A stretch of DNA of 64,000 nt, from positions 2,108,001 to 2,172,000 of the forward strand of contig NZ_CP151634.1 in NCBI RefSeq assembly GCF_038397725.1. The letters run 5' to 3'. The translations under genes were made by a program, and so were the position numbers. The notes under the pieces are model-generated. The model did no database searches, was not told where the DNA came from, and was given only the letters and a program-made list of their open reading frames with translations. Positions 50,064-61,432 of this stretch are shown here, one piece after another. The stretch comes from Microbacterium sp. LWO13-1.2 (GTDB lineage Bacteria; Actinomycetota; Actinomycetes; Actinomycetales; Microbacteriaceae). Each line of letters starts with the position of its first letter. Position 1 is the stretch's first letter.

Positions 50064-51283
50064 GTGCGATCCTCGTCATCAACAGCGGGTCCTCGTCGCT
50101 GAAATACAGTCTCATCGACGTCGCGCGCGAGCGTGAACTGGCCGGCGGTCTCATCGAGCGGATCGGCCAGGACATCAGCGCGGTGATGCACACGGTGCGG
50201 CAGTTCGCAGCACCCGGCGAGCCCGCTCCCACGATGCTCGACGCCACGTACAAGAGCGAGCTGCCGATCGCCGACCACGATCGCGCGTTCGCGGTGATGC
50301 TGGAGCAGTTCGCCGCACACGGGCCGTCGCTCGTCGAGCATCCGCCCGTCGCCGTCGGCCACCGCGTCGTGCACGGAGGATCGCGCTTCGTCGCGCCGAC
50401 ACTGATCACGCAGGACGTCGAGAACGAGATCGAGGAGCTGTCGGTCCTCGCACCGCTGCACAACCCGGCCAACCTCGCCGGGATCGTCGCCGCGCGCGCC
50501 GTGTTCGACACCGTGCCGCACGTGGCCGTGTTCGACACCGCGTTCCATCAGACGCTGGCGCCGGCGGCCTACACCTACGCGATCGATGCCGCGCTCGCCG
50601 CAGACCATCAGGTGCGCCGCTACGGCTTCCACGGCACGAGCCATCAGTACGTGAGCGAGGCGGCCGCGGCGTTCCTCGGCCGCGATCTCGGATCGTTGAA
50701 GCAGATCGTGTTCCACCTCGGCAACGGCGCCTCGGTCACGGCCGTCGATGGCGGGCGGTCGGTGGAGACATCGATGGGGCTGACGCCGCTGGAGGGTCTG
50801 GTCATGGGCACTCGCTCCGGCGATATCGATGCGGCCGCACTGATGCACATCGCCAGGACCGCCGGTTACACGATCGACGATCTCGACACCCTGCTCAACA
50901 AGCACAGCGGTCTGCTGGGGCTCGCCGGACACAGCGACATGCGTGACATCCTCGCCGGGGTGGACGCGGGTGAGGCGGCATCGACACTCGCGTTCGATGT
51001 CTACATCCACCGACTGCGCGCCTACGCCGGGGCGTACATCGCGCAACTCGGCGGCGTGGATGTCATCTCGTTCACGGCAGGGGTCGGGGAGAACGCCGCG
51101 CGTGTGCGCGCGGAATCGATGTCGACGCTGGGCTTCGCTGGTATCGAGATCGATGCCGCCCGGAACGAGGCCCGCGAGCGGGGCATCCGGCGCATCTCCA
51201 CCGACGCCTCCTCCGTCGTCGTCCTCGTCGTGCCGACGAACGAAGAGCTGCAGATCGCCCGCCAGACCGCTGAACTGCTCTGA
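50060..51283 (+). CDS. ackA: Acetate kinase
   Basis: A 407-residue ASKHA-fold kinase. The opening ILVINSGSSSLKYSLID, the phosphate-binding HVAVFDTAFHQT and YGFHGTSHQYVSE, the nucleotide loop VFHLGNGASVTA and GLVMGTRSGDID are all present. It converts acetyl phosphate and ADP to acetate and ATP, or the reverse. It overlaps pta by four bases. A weak GC hairpin follows the stop before the phosphoglucomutase gene. Confidence 0.96.
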   Translation: MSAILVINSGSSSLKYSLIDVARERELAGGLIERIGQDISAVMHTVRQFAAPGEPAPTMLDATYKSELPIADHDRAFAVMLEQFAAHGPSLVEHPPVAVGHRVVHGGSRFVAPTLITQDVENEIEELSVLAPLHNPANLAGIVAARAVFDTVPHVAVFDTAFHQTLAPAAYTYAIDAALAADHQVRRYGFHGTSHQYVSEAAAAFLGRDLGSLKQIVFHLGNGASVTAVDGGRSVETSMGLTPLEGLVMGTRSGDIDAAALMHIARTAGYTIDDLDTLLNKHSGLLGLAGHSDMRDILAGVDAGEAASTLAFDVYIHRLRAYAGAYIAQLGGVDVISFTAGVGENAARVRAESMSTLGFAGIEIDAARNEARERGIRRISTDASSVVVLVVPTNEELQIARQTAELL

Positions 51284-51381
51284 GCCCCGGCGCGGGGGTT
51301 ACCTGGATGCCGAGCCCGCACTACGCTGGCACGGAGGCACGCCGAGGTGCCGTACCCCTCGCCCTTCTCCCGGAGGTTCTC

Positions 51382-52128
51382 GTGCCCGAAACCCTGCCTG
51401 ACTTGCTGACCGCGGCCGGCGTGCTCTTCGATCTCGACGGCGTGCTGACGCCCACCGCCGAGGTCCACATGAGCGCGTGGAAGACGGTCTTCGACGAGGT
51501 CTTCGCACGCTGGAACATCGAGCCGCCGTACACCGATGCCGACTACTTCGACTTCGTTGACGGCAAGAAGCGCTATGACGGCGTCGCGAGCCTGCTGCAC
51601 AGTCGCAACATCGAGGTGCCGTGGGGTGAGATCGAGGATCCGCCCGAAGCCGAGACCATCTGCGGCATCGGCAATCGCAAGAACGCCGCCTTCGCGGCAT
51701 CCCTCCGCAGCACCGGTATCGCACCGTTCCCCGGCTCTCTCGCCCTGATCGAGTCTCTGCGCGCCGCCGGGCTGCCTCTCGGCGTCGTGTCGAGCTCGAA
51801 GAACGCCGAAGAGGTGCTCGCCGCCGCCGGCATCCGCGACTTCTTCACCGTCGTGGTGGACGGGGTCGTCGCCGAGCGGGACGGCCTGGCATCCAAGCCC
51901 GCCCCTGACATGTTTCGCGAGGGCGCGCGTGCTCTCGGTGTCGACCCGGCAACGAGCGTCGCCGTCGAGGATGCGACCTCGGGGGCGGCATCCGCTGCCG
52001 CCGCCGGATTCGCCACTGTCGTCGGCGTCGACAGGGGAGCGGGCGCTGACGCCCTGCGCGCCGCCGGCGCCACCTGTATCGTCGACGACCTCGCCCAGCT
52101 CATCACCGAACCCACGGAGACCGCATGA
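51382..52128 (+). CDS. HAD-superfamily beta-phosphoglucomutase
   Basis: A 248-residue HAD enzyme. The start is a GTG with CGGAGG seven bases upstream; in-frame codons further left lack a site. Motif I is FDLDGVLTPTAEVH (nucleophile Asp and general acid Asp), motif II VVSSSKNA, motif III SKPAPDMF and motif IV VAVEDATSG. The cap insert follows motif I. It turns beta-glucose 1-phosphate into glucose 6-phosphate. The GH65 phosphorylase gene overlaps its stop, providing its substrate. Confidence 0.88.
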   Translation: MPETLPDLLTAAGVLFDLDGVLTPTAEVHMSAWKTVFDEVFARWNIEPPYTDADYFDFVDGKKRYDGVASLLHSRNIEVPWGEIEDPPEAETICGIGNRKNAAFAASLRSTGIAPFPGSLALIESLRAAGLPLGVVSSSKNAEEVLAAAGIRDFFTVVVDGVVAERDGLASKPAPDMFREGARALGVDPATSVAVEDATSGAASAAAAGFATVVGVDRGAGADALRAAGATCIVDDLAQLITEPTETA

Positions 52129-54605
52129 TCGACCGCGACCACTTCCCCGTCGACCCGTGGCGTCTCATCGAGACGCGCTATTCCGAGGAGGGCGTCGGCG
52201 AGACGCTGTTCTCCGTAGGCAACGGCTATCTCGGCCTGCGCGGCAACCACATCGAGGGCCGTGGAGCGCACGAGCACGGCACGTTCATCAACGGGCTGCA
52301 CGAGACCTGGCCGATCCGGCACGCCGAGCAGGCCTACGGGTTCGCCGAGGTCGGTCAGACGATCGTCAACGCGCCGGACGCCAAAATCATGCGGGTGTAC
52401 GTCGATGACGAACCCATCTCGTTCGACGAGGCGGATGTGCGCGAGTACCGGCGCACCCTCGACATGCGCACCGGCGTGCTGGAGCGGCTCGTGGTCTGGG
52501 AGACGCCGTCCGGCAAGCGCGTGCGCATCAGGGATGAGCGCCTCGTCAGCTTCGAGGAGCGGCATCTGGCGATCCTGCGGCTCGAGGTCGTCGTGGAGAA
52601 TTCCGACGCGCCGGTCACGATCAGCTGCCAGCTGCTGAACCGTCAGGACGGCGCCGGTGTCTACTCCGGCACTCCGGCTGCGGCGCAGAAGACCGGATTC
52701 GATCCGCGCAAGGCGGAGCGCATCGCCAACCGCGTGCTGGAGCCGGAGGAGTACTGGCAGGACGGACTGCGCTCCGTCCTCTCGTACGAGGTCGCCGACT
52801 CGGGGATGACCGTCGCGGTCGTCGCCGACCACGTCATCGAGACGGACAACGAGTACAGCGCCCGCCAGCTCAGTGAGGCGGACACCGCCAAGAACGTGTT
52901 CCGGGTGCAGGCCAAGGCAGGCATCCCGATTCGGCTCACGAAGCTCGTCAGCTATCACACATCCCGCGGCGTGCCGGCTCGTGAGCTCGTCGACCGTTGC
53001 CGTCGCACGCTCGACCGGGCGGCGGTGGAGGGCGTCGAGGCGCAGTTCCGCAAGCAGGCCGACTGGCTGGCGGCGTTCTGGGAGCGCAGCGATGTGCAGA
53101 TCGGCGGTCACGACGACCTGCAGCAGGCCACCCGCTGGTGCCTCCTGCAGCTCGCCCAGGCGTCGGCGCGCGCCGACGGCAACGGCGTGCCGGCCAAGGG
53201 GCTGTCCGGCTCCGGCTACAGCGGCCACTACTTCTGGGACACCGAGATCTATGTGCTCCCGTTCCTCACCTACACCTCGCCGCAGTGGGCCAGGAACGCC
53301 CTGCGTGCCCGTGTCCTGATGCTTCCAGCCGCGCGCCGTCGCGCCGCGCAGCTGAACGAGGCCGGAGCGCTCTTCCCGTGGCGGACCATCAACGGCGAGG
53401 AGGCCTCCGCGTACTACGCGGCCGGCACCGCGCAGTACCACATCAACGCCGACGTGAGCTTCGCGCTCGGCAAGTACGTCCGTGCGACCGGTGATGAGGA
53501 GTTCCTCCGGCGGGAGGGCGCCGACATCGCGGTGGAGACCGCGCGGCTGTGGGCGACGCTCGGGTTCTGGCGCACCAACGAAGGCATCGAGACCTTCCAC
53601 ATCCACGGCGTCACCGGTCCTGACGAGTACACGACGGTCGTCAACGACAACCTCTTCACGAACGTCATGGCGCGGTACAACCTCCGCTATGCCGCACGGG
53701 TGGTGCGGGAGATCGCCGAGAACGACCCGGCCGCGTACGCCGCGCTGGTGGATCGCACCGATGTGGCGCCGGAGGAGCCGGATGCCTGGGACCGCGCCGC
53801 CGAGGCCATGTTCATCCCGTTCAGCGAGAGCCTCGGCATCCATCCGCAGGACTCGCTGTTCCTGGAACGCGAGCTCTGGGATCTGGAGCACACTCCGAAG
53901 GAGCAGCATCCGCTGCTGCTGCACTTCCACCCGCTGGTGATCTACCGGTTCCAGGTGCTCAAGCAGGCCGACGTGGTGCTCGCGCTGTTCCTACAGGGCA
54001 ACCACTTCACCCCCGACGAGAAACTCGCCGACTTCGAGTACTACGATCCGCTGACCACCGGCGATTCCACGCTGTCCGCGGTGGTGCAGTCGATCCTGGC
54101 GGCGGAGGTCGGCTACCAGGATCTCGCCAAGGAGTACTTCGCGCAGTCGATCTTCGTCGACCTCGGAGATCTGCACCACAACGCGGCCGACGGCGTGCAC
54201 GTGGCGTCGGCCGGCGGCGTGTGGACGGCGCTGGTGTCCGGCTTCGGCGGGATGCGGGATCACGCGGGCGAGCTCAGCTTCGACCCGCGCCTTCCGGCGG
54301 ACTGGCCATCGCTGTCGTTCCCGATGCAATGGCAGGGGGCGGTGCTGCAGATCACGGTGACACGCGACGAACTGCGTGTCGAGGTGCGAGCGGGACAACC
54401 GGTCGAGTTCACGGTACGCGGTGTTGCGTACACGGCATCGGTCGGAGCCGATGCCCTCGTCGCTCTCGCGGATCAGGGACCGCTGATCCCCGGACGGCCG
54501 ACGCTGCGCCGTTTCGCCGGCGCGCGACGGGACGACGGGACGCAGCTCTCGGCATCCGTTCCGGTGATCACGACGGCGATCCCGATCATCCAACAGATCG
54601 ACTGA
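52125..54605 (+). CDS. Glycoside hydrolase family 65 disaccharide phosphorylase
   Basis: An 826-residue enzyme: N-terminal beta-sandwich (ETLFSVGNGYLGLRGNH), helical linker, (alpha/alpha)6 barrel and C-terminal strands. The catalytic glutamate is about Glu501 in VTGPDEYTTVVNDN. GYSGHYFWDTEIYVLPF and SAGGVWTALVSGFGGMRD are typical. Members phosphorolyse maltose, trehalose, kojibiose or nigerose; which one cannot be told reliably. Coupling to beta-phosphoglucomutase shows the product is beta-glucose 1-phosphate. A perfect 13-bp hairpin closes the unit. Confidence 0.9.
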   Translation: MIDRDHFPVDPWRLIETRYSEEGVGETLFSVGNGYLGLRGNHIEGRGAHEHGTFINGLHETWPIRHAEQAYGFAEVGQTIVNAPDAKIMRVYVDDEPISFDEADVREYRRTLDMRTGVLERLVVWETPSGKRVRIRDERLVSFEERHLAILRLEVVVENSDAPVTISCQLLNRQDGAGVYSGTPAAAQKTGFDPRKAERIANRVLEPEEYWQDGLRSVLSYEVADSGMTVAVVADHVIETDNEYSARQLSEADTAKNVFRVQAKAGIPIRLTKLVSYHTSRGVPARELVDRCRRTLDRAAVEGVEAQFRKQADWLAAFWERSDVQIGGHDDLQQATRWCLLQLAQASARADGNGVPAKGLSGSGYSGHYFWDTEIYVLPFLTYTSPQWARNALRARVLMLPAARRRAAQLNEAGALFPWRTINGEEASAYYAAGTAQYHINADVSFALGKYVRATGDEEFLRREGADIAVETARLWATLGFWRTNEGIETFHIHGVTGPDEYTTVVNDNLFTNVMARYNLRYAARVVREIAENDPAAYAALVDRTDVAPEEPDAWDRAAEAMFIPFSESLGIHPQDSLFLERELWDLEHTPKEQHPLLLHFHPLVIYRFQVLKQADVVLALFLQGNHFTPDEKLADFEYYDPLTTGDSTLSAVVQSILAAEVGYQDLAKEYFAQSIFVDLGDLHHNAADGVHVASAGGVWTALVSGFGGMRDHAGELSFDPRLPADWPSLSFPMQWQGAVLQITVTRDELRVEVRAGQPVEFTVRGVAYTASVGADALVALADQGPLIPGRPTLRRFAGARRDDGTQLSASVPVITTAIPIIQQID

Positions 54606-54611
54606 CGGGCC

Positions 54612-54651
54612 GGACACTGCGGTGCGACGAACGGAGCCCACCGCAGTGTCC
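54612..54651 (+). terminator. Hairpin terminating the GH65 unit
   Basis: GGACACTGCGGTG pairs perfectly with CACCGCAGTGTCC across a 14-base loop. There is no T run, and it lies seven bases after the stop. Confidence 0.7.
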
Positions 54652-54662
54652 CCGGCACGCCG

Positions 54663-54677
54663 TAGGCTGTTGTGGTG
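54663..54677 (+). promoter_or_regulatory. Leaderless -10 box deciding the dnaX start
   Basis: TAGGCT (54663-54668), six bases, then GTG 54675. The spacing favours this GTG over the one immediately before it at 54672. Confidence 0.55.
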
Positions 54678-57014
54678 ACCACAGCCCTCTACCGCCGCTA
54701 CCGGCCCGAATCCTTCGGCGAGATGATCGGGCAGTCGCAGGTGACCGAGCCGCTGATGACCGCACTCCGCGGCGACCGGGTCGGGCATGCCTACCTCTTC
54801 TCCGGTCCACGCGGATGCGGAAAGACGACGTCTGCGCGTATTCTCGCCCGCTGTCTGAACTGCGCCGAGGGCCCGACCGACGTGCCATGCGGAACCTGCC
54901 CGAGCTGTGTGGAGCTTTCCCGTGCCGGTGGGGGATCGCTCGACGTGGTCGAGATCGACGCCGCCAGCCACAATGGCGTCGATGACGCGAGAGACCTCCG
55001 CGAGCGTGCGACGTTCGCCCCCAGTCGCGATCGCTACAAGATCTTCATCCTCGACGAGGCGCACATGGTGACCCCGCAGGGGTTCAATGCGCTCCTCAAG
55101 CTGGTGGAAGAGCCGCCGGAGCACGTGAAGTTCATCTTCGCGACGACCGAGCCCGAGAAGGTGCTCGGCACCATCCGTTCGCGCACCCACCACTATCCGT
55201 TCCGGCTGGTGCCTCCGGCGGCCATGCTCGAGTACGTCGCGAAGCTCTGCGGCGAAGAGGGCGTGATCGTCGAACAGGGCGTGCTGCCGCTCGTCGTCCG
55301 CGCCGGTGGCGGATCGCCGCGAGACACGTTGTCGCTGCTCGATCAGCTCATCGCCGGCTCGGACGCGCCGGCCGGGTCGGCGACCGTCACGGTCGGCTAC
55401 GAGCGCGCGGTGGCGCTGCTCGGCTATACGCACGCGGCACTGCTTGACGAGATCGTCGACGCTCTCGCGGCCGCAGACGCGGCTGCTGCCTTCCCGGCGA
55501 TCGACCGAGTGGTGCAGACCGGGCAGGACCCGCGGCGCTTCGTCGACGACCTGCTCGAGCGGCTGCGCGACCTCATCGTCATCGCGGCCGTAGGCCCCGG
55601 CGCATCGGCGGTGCTCCGCGGCATCACCGAGGACGTGCTGGAGCGGATGCGGGCGCAGGCGTCCGCGTTCGGTGCGGCACGGCTGTCTCGAACCGCCGAC
55701 CTCGTCAGCGCCGCCCTCGACGACATGTCCGGGGCGACCTCGCCGCGCCTCCACCTCGAACTCATGGTCGCTCGCGTGCTCGCCAGCGCAGGAACAGCGG
55801 ATGCCGGCGCCACTGCCGATGCGGCGGTTCAGCAGGCTCCGGCTCCGGTGACGCAGCGGGCAGTCCCGGCCCCGGCTGTGTCGGCGGCGCCCGCATCCCC
55901 GGTCTCCTCGGCGCCGTCAGCCCCCGCGGTCAGCACGCCGACGACTGCAGCGAGCGAGACAGAACACAGCTATCCGGCGGATGCGCCGACCGAGGCCCCC
56001 GCTGCGGCGACCTCCGTCCCGACCGGGCCGGTCACGTACGAGCGGGTCACCGCCGTCTGGCCCGCGGTGCTCACCCGGCTGGAGAGCATCAGTCGCACAT
56101 CGTGGCTGCTCGCCACCGCCGTGCAGCCGTTGGCGTACGGCACCGACTCCGAAGTGCTTACGCTGGGGTTCACCAGTCAGCATGACGTCGCGAAGTTCAA
56201 GGGTTCGGTCCCCGGATCCGGTCCGTCCGATCACCTGCGCACGGCGATCGAGCAGGAACTGGGCGTGCGCGTGAAGTATCTGCCGGCGCCGCTTCCGACC
56301 GGGGCCGCGGCTCGTCAGGGCTCTGCCGACACGCCGACGGCACGCCCTCAGGGCGATGCGGGTTCCGCTGATGCTTCGGAGCCTGCGAGAGTCGGTTCCA
56401 CCGGGGCAGCCGGATCCACCGGTTCAACCGCTGCTGCGAATGCCGAGGCGGGGAATGCTCCCGAAGCGAGGGACTCCGACTCCGCGGGAAGGCCGTCTGC
56501 GGCATCCGCTTCGTCATCCCGACCGCAGTCCCGCGGCGCGTCGGCGCCGTCGGTGACGGAATGGGCGGTCGCCCCGATCCCGACCACCGTCGAAGCTCCG
56601 GTCACCGTGGCACCCCCGGCGCCGCAGCTGCCCGTCGACGAGGAGCCGGCCGAGGTCGAGGCCGCCGCATCCGCTGTCCCCTCGCCGGTCGACGGCGCGA
56701 TCGACTCCGATGAGCCGCCGCTTCCGGGCGACGATGACGTGCCGTACTTCGACGACGAGCCGCCATACGACCCCTCCTACGAGCCGCCGGCGTCGACACA
56801 GGCCGCGCCTGCCCGACCAGCGGCAGCACAGGCGCCCACTCAGGACGCACCGCCCGCTCGGCAGGTGCAGCCGGCCAGGCCGGCGCCGGTCATCTCCGAC
56901 CGCAGCCCGGTCGCCGGTGGCGTGCAGCGCTACGGCGAGGCCGTGATCCGCCAGGTGCTCGGCGCCACGTTCGTGCGCGAAGAGCCCTACGAGCCGCCGA
57001 CGAGGTTCGCCTGA
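54675..57014 (+). CDS. dnaX: DNA polymerase III subunit gamma/tau
   Basis: A 779-residue clamp-loader subunit opening [19 protein letters not shown]. The Walker A motif is GPRGCGKTT, the zinc module is [19 protein letters not shown], Walker B is FILDEAHMV, and the SRC-like sensor is near TIRSRTHHY. After about residue 370 the protein becomes a long Pro/Ala/Ser-rich tau-like linker with islands of order (residues about 450-540), ending in a short conserved tail. No A-rich slippery site for programmed frameshifting is visible. The stop overlaps recR by one base. Confidence 0.93.
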   Translation: MTTALYRRYRPESFGEMIGQSQVTEPLMTALRGDRVGHAYLFSGPRGCGKTTSARILARCLNCAEGPTDVPCGTCPSCVELSRAGGGSLDVVEIDAASHNGVDDARDLRERATFAPSRDRYKIFILDEAHMVTPQGFNALLKLVEEPPEHVKFIFATTEPEKVLGTIRSRTHHYPFRLVPPAAMLEYVAKLCGEEGVIVEQGVLPLVVRAGGGSPRDTLSLLDQLIAGSDAPAGSATVTVGYERAVALLGYTHAALLDEIVDALAAADAAAAFPAIDRVVQTGQDPRRFVDDLLERLRDLIVIAAVGPGASAVLRGITEDVLERMRAQASAFGAARLSRTADLVSAALDDMSGATSPRLHLELMVARVLASAGTADAGATADAAVQQAPAPVTQRAVPAPAVSAAPASPVSSAPSAPAVSTPTTAASETEHSYPADAPTEAPAAATSVPTGPVTYERVTAVWPAVLTRLESISRTSWLLATAVQPLAYGTDSEVLTLGFTSQHDVAKFKGSVPGSGPSDHLRTAIEQELGVRVKYLPAPLPTGAAARQGSADTPTARPQGDAGSADASEPARVGSTGAAGSTGSTAAANAEAGNAPEARDSDSAGRPSAASASSSRPQSRGASAPSVTEWAVAPIPTTVEAPVTVAPPAPQLPVDEEPAEVEAAASAVPSPVDGAIDSDEPPLPGDDDVPYFDDEPPYDPSYEPPASTQAAPARPAAAQAPTQDAPPARQVQPARPAPVISDRSPVAGGVQRYGEAVIRQVLGATFVREEPYEPPTRFA

Positions 57015-57607
57015 TGTACGACGGCATCGTTCAGGAACTCATCGACGAGTTCGGGCGCCTCCCCGGCATCGGCCCGAAGTCCGCGCAGCGCATCGCGTTC
57101 CACATCCTGCAGACTCCGACGTTCGACGTCGCCCGGTTGTCCGAACTGCTCACCGAGGTGCGCATCCGGGTGCGCTTCTGCGAGATCTGCGGAAACGTCG
57201 CCGAGCAGGAGCGCTGCGCGATCTGCCGCGATCCGCGACGCAACCCGGCTCTGATCTGCGTGGTCGAAGACGCGAAAGACGTCGCGGCGATCGAACGCAC
57301 CCGTGAGTTCCGGGGGCTGTACCACGTGCTCGGCGGCGTGATCAGTCCGATCGCCGGAATCGGCCCCGATGATCTGCGCATCGCCCAGCTGATGACGCGC
57401 CTCGCCGACGGCACGGTGCAGGAAGTCATCCTCGCCACCAACCCGAACCTCGAAGGCGAGGCGACGGCGAGCTATCTCAGCCGTCTGCTCACCACGATGC
57501 AGATCACCGTTTCTCGGTTGGCCTCCGGCCTCCCGGTCGGCGGCGATCTCGAGTACGCCGACGAAGTCACTCTCGGGCGAGCCTTCGAAGGGCGGCGCGT
57601 GCTGTGA
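57014..57607 (+). CDS. recR: Recombination mediator protein RecR
   Basis: A 197-residue protein of normal length: HhH motif ([21 protein letters not shown]), a C4 zinc finger ([16 protein letters not shown]) and a Toprim domain ([16 protein letters not shown]). With RecO and RecF it loads RecA on gapped DNA. Its position after dnaX is the widespread bacterial arrangement; the small YbaB-type gene often found between them is absent here. The TGATG overlap couples it to dnaX. Confidence 0.96.
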   Translation: MYDGIVQELIDEFGRLPGIGPKSAQRIAFHILQTPTFDVARLSELLTEVRIRVRFCEICGNVAEQERCAICRDPRRNPALICVVEDAKDVAAIERTREFRGLYHVLGGVISPIAGIGPDDLRIAQLMTRLADGTVQEVILATNPNLEGEATASYLSRLLTTMQITVSRLASGLPVGGDLEYADEVTLGRAFEGRRVL

Positions 57608-57653
57608 ACGTGGGTCTATTGCTGAGCCCGACGGGGCCCGCCGCGGTGGCGCA

Positions 57654-58577
57654 GTGACCGCGCACTCCGGTTTCACACGCCGCGGCTGGCTCCTCTTCGG
57701 GGCGATGGCCCTGCTCTGGGGCGTGCCCTACCTGTTCATCAGCATCGCCGTGGAGTCGATCTCGCCACCGGCGATCGTCGCCGGCCGAACTCTCATCGCC
57801 GCGCTGCTGCTGCTGCCGTTCGCGATCCGCAACGGCGCGCTGCGCGCCGCTCTGAAGCACTGGCCATGGGTGCTCGCCTTCGGCTTGATCGAGATGGCCG
57901 GTCCCTTCGTGCTGCTCGGCCATGCCGAGATGACGCTGCCGTCCGGCCTGACCGGGCTGCTCGTCGCTACCGTGCCGCTTTTCGCTGCACTCATCGCCCT
58001 CGGTGGCGGTGATCGCGGCGTGCTCCGCCCCGCTCGCGCGATCGGACTCGTCATCGGATTCGTCGGCGTCGCGATCGTGGTCGCCGGCCCTGGGCTGTTC
58101 GGCGGCGAGATGAGCCTGCTGGCCGCGGGCGAGGTGCTGCTGGTCGCGGTGCTCTACGCGATCGCGCCGTTCATCGTCGCGCGCAAACTCGCCGACGTGC
58201 CCTCGCTCGGCACGATCACCCTCTCACTGCTGATGATCGGCATCCTCTATCTGCCGCTCGGTCTCCTCACGCAGCACCGCCTGCCGACCGTGACCTCCGC
58301 TCTGGCGCTGCTGGCACTGGCCGTCATCTGCACGGCCGTCGCGTTCCTCGCATTCTTCGCGCTCATCCGTGAGGTCGGCCCGGTGCGCGCGCCGCTGTTC
58401 ACCTACGTCAACCCGGTGGTCGCGATCATCCTCGGCGCGATCGTCCTCGCCGAGCCCCTGACGCTCGGCCTGGTCATCGGCTTCCCCCTGATCATCATCG
58501 GGTGCTGGTTCGCGGGCACCGGCGGGCGTCTCCGCCCCGCAGCGTCACCCGAGCCGGCGCCGATCCCCGCCCCCTGA
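57654..58577 (+). CDS. EamA/DMT-family transporter
   Basis: A 307-residue protein with ten transmembrane helices in two EamA repeats (WLLFGAMALLWGVPYLFIS, and the second beginning ALYAIAPFIVARKL-type). The second repeat ends VNPVVAIILGAIVLAEPLTLG, the usual EamA signature. Such carriers export amino acids or metabolites. The GTG start is 46 bases after recR and lacks a good ribosome site, so the exact start is uncertain. The 266-base gap after it carries the aspartokinase promoter region. Confidence 0.82.
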   Translation: MTAHSGFTRRGWLLFGAMALLWGVPYLFISIAVESISPPAIVAGRTLIAALLLLPFAIRNGALRAALKHWPWVLAFGLIEMAGPFVLLGHAEMTLPSGLTGLLVATVPLFAALIALGGGDRGVLRPARAIGLVIGFVGVAIVVAGPGLFGGEMSLLAAGEVLLVAVLYAIAPFIVARKLADVPSLGTITLSLLMIGILYLPLGLLTQHRLPTVTSALALLALAVICTAVAFLAFFALIREVGPVRAPLFTYVNPVVAIILGAIVLAEPLTLGLVIGFPLIIIGCWFAGTGGRLRPAASPEPAPIPAP

Positions 58578-58797
58578 CGGGGTCCGGCTCGCGGGTAGCC
58601 TGTGGAACCGGGCCCCGGTCGAGGGGGCGCGGGAGGTCGCCTCTGGCCCGCGAATGCGACCGTCTTTGACCCCTGCCGAGGGGGAGGGGACGCGGGTGGT
58701 CGTCCCGGGCCCGTGGACGCGGCTTTCTTCGTCCCCCGCAGACGCCGAGGCTCTGGCATGCAGACGTCACATGCACAGCACGGCATATGCGTCGAAC

Positions 58798-58803
58798 GTA
58801 GAA
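58798..58803 (+). promoter_or_regulatory. Candidate -10 box of the aspartokinase-asd operon
   Basis: TAGAAT about 40 bases before the aspartokinase start. The rest of the 266-base gap is GC-rich, with repeated ggggccg/ccccg phrases but no reading frame I can support. Confidence 0.45.
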
Positions 58804-58843
58804 TGTGCGTGGGCGGATCCGCCCGACACCCCCGGGAGTGAAC

Positions 58844-60133
58844 GTGGCCCTCATCGTGCAGAAGTACGGCGGCTCCTCTGTCGCCGACGCAGAGAGCATC
58901 AAGCGCGTCGCCAAGCGCATCGTCGACACCCGCCGCGCCGGCCATGATGTGGTCGTCGCGGTCAGTGCGATGGGCGACACCACAGACGAGCTGCTCGACC
59001 TCGCGAACGAGGTGGCCCCGATTCCGGCGCCGCGCGAGCTCGACATGCTGCTCTCCAGTGGTGAGCGCATCTCGATGGCGCTGCTGGCCATGGCCATCCA
59101 CTCGATGGGCTTCGAAGCGCGCTCGTTCACCGGCAGTCAGGCCGGCATGATCACGGACTCGAAGCACGGATCGGCCCGGATCGTCGATGTGACCCCGGTC
59201 CGTCTCCGCGAGGCGCTCGACGAGGGCGCGATCGTCATCGTCGCCGGGTTCCAGGGATTCAACCGCGACACCCGAGACATCACCACGCTCGGCCGGGGCG
59301 GCTCCGACACGACCGCCGTCGCGCTGGCCGCGGCGCTCGACGCCGACGTCTGCGAGATCTACAGCGACGTCGACGGCATCTTCACCGCCGATCCGCGCGT
59401 GATCCCGCGAGCGCAGAAGCTCGATCACGTCAGCAGCGAGGAGATGCTCGAGCTCGCCGCCAACGGAGCCAAGGTGCTCTACATCCGCGCCGTCGAGTAC
59501 GCGCGCCGTCACGGCGTGCTCATCCACGCCCGGTCGACGTTCTCGTCGGCCGAGGGTACTTACGTTCTGGGCGAGGGTATGAAGAACCCTCGCGAAGCCG
59601 AGGGAGCAGCAGCCATGGAAGAACCGATCGTCGCCGGAGTCGCCACCGACTTCAGCCACGCGAAGATCACGGTCGCGGGCGTGCCGGATGTTCCGGGCAA
59701 GGCCGCAGAGATCTTCAAGATCGTCGCGAAGTCGGGCGCGAACGTCGACATGATCGTGCAGAACGTGTCGGCGGCATCCACGCGACGCACCGACATCTCC
59801 TTCACGGTCCCGAAGGCAGACGCCGCAGCCGCGCTCAAGGCGCTGGCCGCCGAGCAGACCGAGGTCGGTTTCCAGAACCTCGTGCACGACGACCAGATCG
59901 GCAAGCTCTCCGTCGTCGGTGCCGGCATGCGCACGCATTCCGGCGTCTCGGCGACGCTGTTCGAGGCGCTGTCCGCCGGCGGGATCAACATCGAGATGAT
60001 CTCGACCTCCGAGATCCGCATCTCGGTGGTGCTCCGTGCCGACGACCTCGCCGAGGCCGCACGCACCGTGCACACCGCCTACGGCCTCGACGGAGACGAC
60101 GAGGCGAAGGTGCACGCCGGCTCCGGTCGCTGA
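58844..60133 (+). CDS. lysC: Aspartate kinase (alpha subunit, with internal beta start)
   Basis: A 429-residue enzyme starting at the GTG of [13 protein letters not shown], which has GGGAG five bases upstream; the GTG two codons earlier has none. The kinase domain has [29 protein letters not shown] and [12 protein letters not shown]. Two C-terminal ACT domains (from about residue 265) form the lysine/threonine feedback site. It phosphorylates aspartate, the first step toward lysine, threonine, methionine and diaminopimelate. asd follows after 157 bases, the usual actinobacterial pair. Confidence 0.95.
   Translation: MALIVQKYGGSSVADAESIKRVAKRIVDTRRAGHDVVVAVSAMGDTTDELLDLANEVAPIPAPRELDMLLSSGERISMALLAMAIHSMGFEARSFTGSQAGMITDSKHGSARIVDVTPVRLREALDEGAIVIVAGFQGFNRDTRDITTLGRGGSDTTAVALAAALDADVCEIYSDVDGIFTADPRVIPRAQKLDHVSSEEMLELAANGAKVLYIRAVEYARRHGVLIHARSTFSSAEGTYVLGEGMKNPREAEGAAAMEEPIVAGVATDFSHAKITVAGVPDVPGKAAEIFKIVAKSGANVDMIVQNVSAASTRRTDISFTVPKADAAAALKALAAEQTEVGFQNLVHDDQIGKLSVVGAGMRTHSGVSATLFEALSAGGINIEMISTSEIRISVVLRADDLAEAARTVHTAYGLDGDDEAKVHAGSGR
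59615..60133 (+). CDS. Aspartate kinase beta subunit (internal in-frame start)
   Basis: An in-frame ATG ([17 protein letters not shown]) lies nine bases after AGGGAG, inside the aspartokinase gene. The 172-residue product would contain only the two ACT regulatory domains. Corynebacterium glutamicum makes a beta subunit of the same size from the same place, forming the alpha2beta2 feedback-regulated enzyme. Translation here is inferred from that parallel and the ribosome site. Confidence 0.7.
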   Translation: MEEPIVAGVATDFSHAKITVAGVPDVPGKAAEIFKIVAKSGANVDMIVQNVSAASTRRTDISFTVPKADAAAALKALAAEQTEVGFQNLVHDDQIGKLSVVGAGMRTHSGVSATLFEALSAGGINIEMISTSEIRISVVLRADDLAEAARTVHTAYGLDGDDEAKVHAGSGR

Positions 60134-60191
60134 TACAGACCTCGGATCGTGATGTCGGGGACCGACCCGGAGCATCCGGTCGACGCGGTAG

Positions 60192-61367
<1,176 letters not shown>

Positions 61368-61377
61368 CAACCCATGG

Positions 61378-61405
61378 TGGGTCCCTGGGCTGGCTCAGGG
61401 ACCCA
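61378..61405 (+). terminator. Terminator after asd
   Basis: TGGGTCCCTG pairs with CAGGGACCCA (10 bp), followed by TTCCC. It lies between asd and the mqo promoter. Confidence 0.8.
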
Positions 61406-61417
61406 TTCCCGGGGAAC

Positions 61418-61432
61418 TAGACTGGTCTGGTG
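61418..61432 (+). promoter_or_regulatory. Leaderless -10 box for mqo
   Basis: TAGACT (61418-61423), six bases, GTG; no Shine-Dalgarno. Confidence 0.6.

Noticed and set aside
51573..53930. Minus-strand reading frame of 785 codons
   Set aside because: It lies opposite the GH65 and phosphoglucomutase genes; no domain is seen and the composition is that of a shadow frame.
54675..57014. Programmed frameshift in dnaX
   Set aside because: No A-run slippery heptamer or obvious stimulatory Shine-Dalgarno is visible; a single long tau-like product is enough to explain the gene.
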